Below are positions 55,005-64,000 of a stretch of DNA of 64,000 nt, piece by piece. Position numbers and translations under genes: made by a program. The notes under the pieces are model-generated. The model ran no database searches, was not told where the DNA came from, and saw only the letters and a list, made by a program, of their open reading frames with translations. Numbering within the stretch: position 1 is the stretch's first letter; every line of letters starts with the position of its first letter. Source of the DNA: Emergomyces orientalis (Eukaryota > Ascomycota > Eurotiomycetes > Onygenales > Ajellomycetaceae); NCBI GenBank assembly GCA_002110485.1, contig MOWL01000090.1, forward strand, positions 434,001 to 498,000, in the 5' to 3' direction.

Positions 55005-55749
55005 GCTTGAAGTATGTGTCCTAAGGGCTCTCCACTAAAATCGGTATTCATTTCTCACTCCAGAACTTTCTGTATACGCATTGGCGCAACCAACAAAAGT
55101 GTAGTTGGATGGGAGCTTTAAATACACAGAAGAGGGTCATGACTTGATCGGTGGCAAACGGAGCTTCCAGGAAGCTTCAATATATGGTTAATGCAACGAA
55201 CAAAAACGGGGTTCATGGCAATTGCTACGCCAACACATCGTAGCTCTCTCCCCAATGCAGCCTTTCAGATGGGAGACCGCATATATTTCAAGTATATTAC
55301 CTTGTTCAATGCATTCTCCTTCTAGTTGACTGGCATGACCTCATGAAGTTGAGATTGCCGAAATAGGAATATTGTGGCACGTGATCTAGAAGGTGGTAAT
55401 TGTTGGACGTCTGAGTGGTTGGGCGCTAGTCTGTACTAGGAAGCCCACGGCTCCCACAGCAATATTTGGCAATCAAAAATAGGCGCTGGTACCCGGGAAT
55501 ACAAGCATTTTATATGGAGAAATGAAGCCCCATACCCATCCAATACGATTCGGCTCCAGGCGGTGACCCGCCATACTGATAAGATAAGCGCCCCTGCCAT
55601 CAGCTTGATCATATCAACCATCACCAGTGCCACGTCGGCACCCTTCACTTCTTTGTTCTCTATATTCTCTACAAGAGCTATTAAATTGTCGCTCATACCC
55701 ATAACTACTAGTCTTTGCTAAAAATTTCTCAGAGGCAGCCAGAGGGAAT
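55005..55749. promoter_or_regulatory. Divergent promoter region, FEX and UPRT
   Basis: 745 bp between divergent starts. A minus-strand ORF at 55436-55702 (start MGMSDNLIALVENIENKEV) looks protein-like over its first ~45 residues and could be a small unrecognised gene, but its downstream half does not; I leave it unannotated as a gene. Confidence 0.4.
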
Positions 55750-56689
55750 ATGGCGTCCTCTCTCCCAAGCAACATTCACGTGTCGCAACACCCCTGTCTA
55801 CGGGCAAAGCTCTCCCAGCTGCGCTCGAATACCACCGGCTCTAAGGACACGAGCAGATTAGTAAATGATATTGCTATGATACTTGGCTGTGAGGCTTTGG
55901 GAACCAGCTTGCAAGTCACTTCGAGTGGCATGGTGAGCACTTACTCCTCTTGACATTAGATGCTAAAGGGGAGAGCGGTGAGGTAGAGGATGGAGAGGAG
56001 GAAGAGGCAAAAGGGAAAGAGGATAGAAGAAGAACAATCAATCCTACTACTTTCTTCTAACACTGAAGTTATGCCTTTTCTAGGGTAGGACACCTCTTGG
56101 ATATGAATATTCAGAAGAAAGCATCACAACTGAAAAGATCGCACTTGTGCCAATTCTCAGATCCGGCCTGGGCATGGTACAAGGTATGTCAACCCGCTCA
56201 ATCATGCCAGCCTTTTAAAACTTACCTCAACCCATATCTTCGCCAATGTATCAATCTAACCATCGTCGCCAACCAGCAATCCAAGACCTCCTCCCCTCAC
56301 CCGTCGCAGTACACCATCTGGGGCTTTTCCGCGAGCCCACCACTCTCCATCCTGTCGAATACTACAATAATCTTCCGTTCCAACCCTCCACTAAAAACCC
56401 ACAAAAAAATACCGCTGCTGCTACTCTCGCCATTGTTGTTGACCCAATAATTGCGACAGGTGGAACTTGTGCAGCTGCAATCCAGACTTTGAAGGAATGG
56501 GGAGTTACTAAGGTATTAGTTCTTAGCGTATTGGCGAGTGAAGATGGAGCGAAGCGGGCAGCGGAGGAATGGCCGGAAGGGGTGGATGTTTGGCTAGGTG
56601 GTGTTGATCCGGGACTAGATGCGAAGGGCATGATTAAGCCTGGTGTGGGTGATGTTGGAGATAGGCTGTTTTTGGCGTTGGGAAAGTGA
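55750..56689 (+). CDS. Uracil phosphoribosyltransferase-like protein
   Basis: Exons 55750-55932, 56084-56183 and 56277-56689; introns of 151 nt (GTGAGC, purine-rich) and 93 nt (GTATGT ... CCAG); 231 aa. Order: NIHVSQHPCLRAKLSQLRSN at the N-terminus, DTSRLVNDIAMILGCEAL, TPLGYEY, KIALVPILRSGLGMV (flexible-loop region of UPRTases), VHHLGLFREPTT, the PRPP-binding loop VDPIIATGGTCAAAI, and GDVGDRLFLALGK at the end. The enzyme converts uracil and PRPP to UMP in pyrimidine salvage. A Ser/Lys/Asn-rich insert (~140-155) precedes the PRPP loop. The loop has GGT where GGS or GAT is common in relatives, which should not abolish binding. The layout is that of the short bacterial-like UPRT. Confidence 0.9.
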
Positions 56690-59600
56690 TTGGTTTCTAT
56701 ACGGCCATGGTCTCTTTGTTTTGGGAACGAAACAATGAAGGAATAGCAGATACGGACCAAATGTGAGTTGCCTATCCTAGATTGCTGGATGATTAATGAA
56801 AAGACGCACGCGATACCCAACATATTTTGTTTACTTGAATCCGTGTATCTGAAATACCTGGTTATAGATTATTTGGCGGCGTCCTTCCGCTTCTATTAAC
56901 AAACTGCATGGGAACTAATACTGAACCCTATTGATTCAGAGACGAACTCAATGCTGGTTGATATATTCTCTCCTTAAATATCACGTTTTCATTCTTCCGA
57001 TACCCACATGATTTCTTCTCGCAATCTCATCCATCGGTGTCCCTAAGAACAATATACATCATAACTGTCAGGCCTCACAGGATATAACCATTCCTGGGCC
57101 AAGCTGTGGTTGGTGAACATGATTCCGTGGACCCTTTGACCCAAACCTTTTAATTTGTGATGCTGAAGTCTTCGAGAGGGACAGCCATATCTCTTTCAAG
57201 CTTATCGGAAAGGCTTCATAAACCAGCACTACCTCAATGTCGTATTCTGTTTTGTGGCTTCGGCAGAGGAACGTACGCAGCGGGCTCTATTCCACTATAG
57301 ATCGCATTGTGATTGTTAACTCTCAATGGAAGTGATGAGGAAGATGTTGAAGAACTCTTCGCAATATTGAGGTTAAAATATCGAATGGTGAGATTTTCGA
57401 CGGCCAAAGTTGACCAGACCTTGCATTTTCCTTTTTATGAAGATGCTACTGCTCAGATATGACATCGTCTCGGGGCCGAAGGGTGGACCGGCCATCAATT
57501 TCGTAGTCGTCACAGTGCCATATTTTTCCTGGCTCTCCCCAATCACCCGTTCCCACCCAAACGATCGTGAAAAACATGAAAGCAGGGGCGATTGTAATCG
57601 AGGTTTTTACTTCGCCATGTGTCTGTCATTCGACGTTGCACATTAAGCACAAAACCTATTTCTAGTAACTAAACATCTCAATATTGCTTTGCTTCTCCCC
57701 ACACAACGACGTCACCAAACCCTTACTACCGTCTTACCAGCGCTCATACCTTTGCCCCGCCAAAGAGGAGATAACTTCTGCCAAGGTAAGGCTGACCACA
57801 GCGGGGCCATTTTGCACAGTGAATAGCGAGACACCTCGCCAAGGTTGAAGTGGATGTCGCTGGACCCTGTTTTTACAAGAGAGTAGGTCCATCCCTTAAC
57901 AACAGGCTAAGCTAGACGGGGAATATCTTCGCGTGAATTAGGACCTGGACCGACTGGAACTGATTTCGCAGGGTGAGGCAATAAGTAAGCCCGTAGGTGT
58001 CCGGGCCTTTGGCTGGAAGGGGGGTTAACGACAACGGTTCATGGCGGTCAACATACTGGGCGGGATACAAGCAGGCGGACAACCAGTTTTCCTATATCGC
58101 TGTTGGAGGATGAGAGGAGCGCAAATGCTGCACATGCCTTTAGTACTAGAACGAGATGACGAATAGTTCCTGGCATACCTATAAGTGGTGGTACAATCGA
58201 TCGACTTACCCGTGGTGTCGTTCAGCTACAACCAAGAGTCGATCGAGGCATTCGTAACAGGAAAGCCTCGCCCTTTGGTGATCTAATTTCCGGAAGAGAA
58301 AAACGCCAACAAGTCTGACTCCAAGTCGTCCCACCCTCTGCCATTCTCACCTTCATCACAAAACACACACACACACACACACACAAAGCCATTCCCCCCT
58401 CTCCCCTCCTCCCCGCTCCAATAAAACACCCCCCCCCCCCCCCCGCATATATCGCAGATAATAAAAAAGTGCTTGAATGACATGGGATGTCGACTGCAGC
58501 GCCAAGCGAGCCTGCGCGGGCAGCGGCGGATCGACCGGGAGTCAAATGCTATTTCTGGGTACATCTGTCCCCAGCCAACACTGGCGTTCTCAGGCAGTTT
58601 GACGGCGGGAAGCCCGTTCGGCCGGATACGAGCGCGGAGAAAGAAGATCCGCTAAATAGCTCCGATTTTATGCGCACAGGGATCTGGGGTTATGGGAGGG
58701 TTTTTTATTATTATTTTATTTTAACTTAATTAAAGAGTAAGGCTTGGGAGGACGCATTTGGAGAACGTTTCGTAAGGGAAGGGCGAGAAGGCGAGAGAGG
58801 CATGGACTTGACATATCACAAACGGATGAATTTAAAAATAACTGAAATCGATGTCATGCCGGATCAAGGACTAGCTACTTAATTAAATTCAGGCGATGCT
58901 GGCTCAATCATGTAGTTATTTATTTCAGGCGGCTGCAGGTGTAATTTCCAGAACCATGCATAAATGAGATTAATATAAATTCAAAAGAATTCGAAATGCA
59001 AATTCATTACAGAAAATAGAGCAGAAGGGCAAAAAAGCAGTCTTCATTTCATTCCGTTCCCTACTATTCCATATAATTGGTTCCCACACCGGGTGTGTCA
59101 TATAGGTAGCAATTACCAGTCGAAGTAAAACAAAATCGAAAACAAGACAACAGAAAAGCAGGTAGGTCTTCATGCACAGGCGTAACAGAAAGAAAAAGGG
59201 GAAAGAATCATAAATTAACAAAGAGATAAAAGAGATAAATAACCAGCCAGATACAAAATAACACGAGAAAGAAGAAAGCATAATCAAATCAATCAAGTCT
59301 TCCTCACATTTCCCACCTGCTCGCGTGCGCGCGCTGGCTCGACTTTCACCTCATTTCTTGCCATTTCCCAGCCGCTTTTGGTGAGTTCAATCCCTGTCCA
59401 CCCCTGTCCCCGAGCCCCACCTTTAAAACGAACCATAATCACGTCTATATACCCCGTTCGCGCATTGCTTGGTCTGGCACGCGTTGTATGTTAAAATGTA
59501 GCAGAGAAGAATCAGGATGGAAAAAAAAAAGAAACATGAAAAGAAAGAAAGAAGAAAAAAAGGAAAAGGGAAACCCAAAGAAACATACCCTCGTAGCCAT

Positions 59601-59787
59601 TGGTGTAAATCTGAGTTTATAATAAGAGGCATACAGAAACTCTTCCTCTGTGTAGCTCTCTCTGTCTGGAAGTATATAAAATATAACAACGAAAGAAAAA
59701 AAAAGAAGAAAAGCAAAATCTCATCCCCCGTTCATTTCATTTCCAGTTGTTTCTGTGGCCCCCCTCGTCTCATCTCGGCTCAGTAGC

Positions 59788-59821
59788 GATGCGATGCGAT
59801 GCGATGCGATGCGATGCGATG
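59788..59821 (+). repeat. GCGAT pentanucleotide microsatellite
   Basis: About seven perfect GCGAT units in tandem. Confidence 0.95.
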
Positions 59822-60359
59822 CCATCCCCATGGATGCAAAACGCGACTTGGAACGTTCGATATATGATGTAAGCCGACAAAAACTGAGGTAACTAAGAGG
59901 TAAGATGTAATCTGCCAGGAATGCAAGATATGCATGCAAGCACAGGCATAATAAATAGGGCTGGCAGAGCTGTCGGCCTTCATCAGCCAGTGGGTGGAGC
60001 CTGAATTAGTACAATCACACGCCCCCCCCGGGCCCTCCCCTTCGATCTTCCTTCTGGAAGTCGCAAGCATGGCAAACCAACCGGGATGTTGTAGCCAGTG
60101 GTAGGTGATCCGGGGTATCATTTGCTTTTTGTTTCCTAATTTTAAAAAGAAGCATGGGCCGCAATTTCCGGACGGGTATGCCTCCTCGAAAACGTTCCTA
60201 GCGAAGTGTTATCGAAACCCCACGTAGTGGTGGGTGTGTGGTGTCGCGGGGGTGTTGTAAGCCCTGAATAAGCGATATCATTACCGTGAGATAAATTGTT
60301 CGAATTTCGAGAACGACGGGCTGGAGAAACATGGCGAATAACGGCCACGGAGTGGTCGC

Positions 60360-60384
60360 AAAGCAAAGCAAAGCAAAGCAAAGC
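60360..60384 (+). repeat. GCAAA pentanucleotide microsatellite
   Basis: About five tandem units of AAGCA/GCAAA. Confidence 0.9.
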
Positions 60385-62134
60385 GCATGTATGTCATCCG
60401 TCATCCCCCATCCATGCAGGTAAGAAAGTAGTATATAAAAATCACTAAATAAAAACACCACACCATCGACCATTGAATAATAAGCCCCCACCCCCCAATA
60501 ATAAATAATAACCCAGAAACACACCACATGGTTAATTTTACCATCCATCCATACATCTATGGATCCACAGCCCTGATCTGGCTTATATTTGATGCAGCAG
60601 GAAATAAAATAAAGGTAACAAGGTACCACCCCATACACAGACAACGAAAATGCCCATTTCTTCTTCCAGGGAAGCTAAGTTTCTGAAATAGTCGGCTCCG
60701 ACCCCAGGTTCCGGCTCCGGCCCCGCTGCTTTCTGCCTCCCTCTCAAACAGAGAAAAAATTTTAAAATGAAATAGGAAGAAGAAAAAAACTCCCCAAAAT
60801 AACCGCTTTCTTTCTTTCGTTAAAAAAACTCGTCAAATTCGTTTCTCTATAATAGCAGTAAGCGTAGTAGGTGTAATAGTAGTGGTACCTCGTCATCTTG
60901 TTTGTTTGTTCATTGTCGTCGGTTCGTGTCGTCACTCAAAACACCCTCCTGGGGCCTTATGGCGGGCTGATCTGATCCCGCCGGGTGCATTAAGGGTGGG
61001 TCCTAGCCACCAAAATAAGAAAATAACAAACTCAAACCCAAACCGACATACCCAGTGGTAACCCTCCCCCCCAAATCAAGCTCATCAACCAACCACCTAA
61101 ACGCCGCCAAGTCGCTCCCGTCAAATCAAAAGGCGTGGTCGTGTTGTGCATCGAGAGTGAGAAGGGATGCGCATGGGTGGGCTCGTGGTCCCGGGGTGTG
61201 GTCGTATGCAAGCGTGTTGTTCGTTTATTAGGGGGTGTAAGGTGGAAGAGGGCTTGGCTTCCCCCTCTCCCCCGCGCAAGTTGAAGCAAAATAAATCCCG
61301 GGTCTTTGCGGGCGTCTGGGCCTTTGGGCCCAATTTCATGGTGAAAATAAGAGAGAATGGGCAGGGTAAGGGCCCCTAGGGGCATAAGGGTAACGTTAGG
61401 GTGGAGGCTACAGGAAGCCCGATTCCGAAAGCAATCTACGCGCAAACGAAAAAAAAAACGAAAAGAGTAGCAAAAAAGTCAGCCAAAATCAGATCATTCA
61501 GAGAAAAAAAAGAGGAAAAAAAAGAGAAGTCATCAAAACTCTAAACCCAATAGTTCTTGGAAACATAAAAAGAACAAAAAAGTGAAAGAAGGCCAATTAT
61601 GTAGAAATATTTCAAGGTTCTTCAAGCACACACACGCAGACACACACAAGGCAGAATGCGGTGGGATAAACCGCAAGCTCAAAAATGAGCTGATTCTACC
61701 TCTGTTCTTGTGCCCATTTATCCAATTGCGCAAAAGAGATGGGTGCGTTCTGGGCTCTCATTCGCTCATCTAGGGTTGTTGTTCTCTTCGTATTGGCCTT
61801 TACAAGTTTTTTCCGACCCTCCCTAGCGTGTTTTTGGGGGGAAGAACCCTCCACTTAAACACCAATGATGATCTCGCTTGTTGTCGGATGGGGTTTACTG
61901 CACTAGCGCACGTGCCAGCCCAGCCCCAAAACACAATATCTCCAGTCCACCAAGATGGCGGGCTCAGGCAGAACCTAAAAAAGAAATCCCAAAGGGAAAA
62001 AGAAGGAAATGATGCAATGCGACCGTAACAGGGATCTTAGGGCAGTGAATCGGAGGGGGGGAGAATCGGGTCGTGAAAATGATTTTTAAGAAAGAAAATA
62101 AAAACGTCAACGGGGGAAAGGAAAAACGTATCAT

Positions 62135-64000
62135 TCAACTAGAAATCATAAGGGCAAAAACGGAAGCGTCATTCATTCGTCCATACCTCGCTATTTTCTC
62201 ATCTTCGCGTTCTCTAGGCTCAACCTCGAGACTGCGGTCGTACATTTCGTGTACGTCGCCGGCTGCCTGCATGTTGCTAAGCACGTAGTCCTGCAGCTCT
62301 GGGACTGAGTGGAACGGATACGGCGCATTTTGATACTGCTGGATGTCGCGGATCACCTCGGCCGTCTTGGCCCGTTTGTTAAAGTTGATCAGATGCGATT
62401 GCGTCAGAGACGGGATTCCGTCTTCGATAAACGTAAGATCGGTTAAATAGACACCTAAAATTACTGGTGTTAAACAGAAACGTGCTACAAGGGGTATAAA
62501 CGGTTGGAGTTACCGAAGAAGGGAATACACGGAGGGTTAGCAAGATGCAACGCCTCGCGATATTCTCCGAAATTTTTCGTGCTAGCCATAAGCCGCCGCA
62601 TATTCTCAAGTACTGCTGATACCCGAGCGCTGACTTGGGCCCACGTCCGGCTCAGTCGGTGGACAGGAGCCGTACCAAGAGCTGATATTATGGACGTCAA
62701 TGTCGAGTAGTTGTTCATTGCGCGACATCTCTAAATTAGTTACGGAAAAGGTGATGTTAGCTCATATCACAAAACGTGAGAATATATCCAAGGCAGGGTA
62801 GGGCATACCTCTGCAATCAAGACAAAATGCTTAATGACAACTACTCTCCGCTTCACATCCTGCTGATGCAGAATCATCTCCGCGACCCAATTAGTCAATT
62901 GATTCGAATGAAGAATCAGTGCCTTCACATTGGCTGCTGGGTCAGGCTCGTCGGGGGCAAGTTTCTTCTGCCACGTCTTGTTAAGACATTCAGTAGGCTT
63001 GATTTTGGCGTAGAGGCGCGATTCAATGATGGTAAGCTGTCTCGCGAACTCCATCGGATCAATGTCCAGGAATTTCAGCTTCTTCATATTCTTCGGGAGA
63101 ATCGAAGGTGGTGCGTTGCCGCTGATGGTAGGAACAAGTCGTTTCGCGGAGGTGTCTTGGCCTCGCATACGCTGATCAATTAAACTCAACAGCTGCTGAG
63201 AACCGGGTGTCTTCGTCTTGCCAACCGAATCTTTGACGAATGCGTATACCCGCTGCAGAAGACGCATGTTGGCGTCATCGTTGGGTTCCATCCAATAATT
63301 CTCGAACCAATTTTTCATGATATTAACAACTCGAATTCGGATTGGGATCTGCTTTTGTTCGGTCCAAGTCTGTAGGTCTGCTTTGTCCAATCCATAAGGT
63401 GGCTGTAAAGTGAAGCGATGTACGAGCATCTCGAATAGCTCAGATGCCGTTGTGAATGAGCGGTATGTGAGCAGGAAAGTGGCGTTGAAAGATGTGTCAA
63501 GTTTGTCATGGCGCGTGAGATGTTCCACCAATCCAGCCAGTGTACCGCACTTGAGTGTAGGTACATCTCCTTTGTTGTCGTAGAAAACTTCTGATTCGTG
63601 GTCAATGTTCAAAAACCATGGCACTGTCGGCTCGGTTGGGATGGTATCTCCAAAGAAACGCTGCGCTTTGTCGATATTTGCTCGACTCTTTACTGGTTGC
63701 CTGTCAGCTGGAGGATATGTCGAGGGCACACCGATAGATCCTGAAGGAACCTTTGATGAGCCACCACCAATGTCTCGAGTTGGAGGTGCTTCCGAAGGAG
63801 CTTGCTCGAGAAGTAGCGTGAGAGAGAATCCGATTTGCGTCATGTAATTCTGTAGCTGACGGGAAACCGATCTAACACTGGCCAGTCGAGTTTCGAGAGT
63901 GTCGCCTCTCATTTCCGCCCATTCATCGCCCAAAGGCGCGGAAACAGCTTGGCAACTAAGGACCAAATCAGCGACGCCGTCATAGGCGCGTTGCTTTTGA
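62135..64000 (-). CDS. CDC25: Ras guanine-nucleotide exchange factor, Cdc25 type, 3' part
   Basis: Partial: the frame is open at the right window end, so the N-terminus (usually with an SH3 domain) is missing. Exons: >64000-62809, 62730-62514, 62454-62135, introns of 78 and 59 nt, both joins in frame. RasGEF_N: GTLAGLVEHLTRHDKLDTSF, FLLTYRSFTTASELFEMLV. Catalytic domain: FLDIDPMEFARQLTIIESRL, ECLNKTWQKK, HSNQLTNWVAEMIL, then AMNNYSTLTSIISALG, RRLMASTKNFGEYREALH, CIPFFGVYLTDLTFIEDG and FNKRAKTAEVIRDIQQYQ. It loads GTP on Ras and thereby controls growth and morphogenesis signalling. The end given (to 62135) reads through a GTATGG donor at 62186; relatives usually end ARLLSESGFL after an intron there, so a last short exon downstream, perhaps after the TTTTTTAG near 61980, is likely. 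Confidence 0.93.

Larger units (their letters stand above)
56690..62134. other. 5.4-kb gene-poor region with microsatellites
   Basis: No gene is supported on either strand. It holds a CA run (58367-58385), a C run (~58429-58444), a GCGAT pentamer repeat (59788-59821), a GCAAA pentamer repeat (~60360-60384), A/G-rich stretches (59518-59570, 61447-61530) and T/A-rich pieces. The part nearest 62134 probably includes the 3' untranslated region, and possibly a last short exon, of the Ras exchange factor. Confidence 0.5.

Noticed and set aside
55436..55702. Minus-strand ORF beginning MGMSDNLIALVENIENKEV
   Set aside because: The first ~45 residues look protein-like, but the rest does not, there is no family, and it fills the promoter of UPRT. 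Mentioned only as a note.
58473..58729. Short plus-strand ORFs after the C run
   Set aside because: No family signature, ends in a T-rich stretch; looks like chance.
1..64000. tRNA, rRNA, snRNA genes and CRISPR arrays
   Set aside because: I looked for box A/B pairs and GTTCGAA-type motifs, for 5S- and snRNA-like sequence and for regularly spaced repeats; none gave a supportable call.

Overview
The window is nuclear DNA from a filamentous ascomycete. Genes carry short GT-AG introns of roughly 50-160 nt with CTAAC-like branch sites, intergenic spaces are long and rich in purine or pyrimidine tracts, and the recognisable proteins match Eurotiomycetes. Lineage-expanded families of the Onygenales are present (FunK1 kinases, DUF7025 AAA ATPases, APH-like phosphotransferases, DUF3435 elements). 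A dimorphic or soil Onygenales fungus (Ajellomycetaceae-like) is my inference; no marker fixes the species.

Left arm, 1-22 kb, conserved host genes: the 3' end of telomere protein POT1 (+), a CCCH zinc-finger protein (-), ER membrane protein Irc22 (+), aprataxin-like Hnt3 (-), a DHX57-type DExH RNA helicase (+), mitotic cyclin B (-), and a Zn2Cys6 regulator with its zinc cluster at the C-terminus (+). Themes are chromosome ends, DNA-end repair, cell cycle and RNA metabolism, but the genes are in alternating divergent and convergent pairs and nothing suggests a functional cluster.

Centre, about 23.7-42.2 kb, accessory DNA: a decayed DUF3435 (tyrosine-recombinase-like, Starship-captain family) gene, a second partial copy of its 3' part, a divergent pair of unrecognised small genes around 60-bp repeats, a repeat block with degenerate inverted arms built on a GGCATT motif, a broken DUF7025/AAA ATPase gene, a three-exon orphan gene, more degraded coding sequence, and an intact 853-aa FunK1 kinase. 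A fragment of the 31-kb repeat recurs just after the FunK1 gene, so the stretch may be one dead large transposon with cargo.

Right arm, 43.9-64 kb: RNA polymerase III subunit Rpc53 (+), an APH-like phosphotransferase pseudogene, a secreted-protein-family gene with a frameshift, a small single-pass membrane protein (+), the fluoride exporter FEX (-), a uracil phosphoribosyltransferase (+), a 5.4-kb gene-poor stretch with microsatellites, and the 3' part of a Cdc25-type Ras exchange factor (-) that runs off the window.

All splice sites were read by eye from GT/AG, branch sites and family knowledge; no search or alignment was run.
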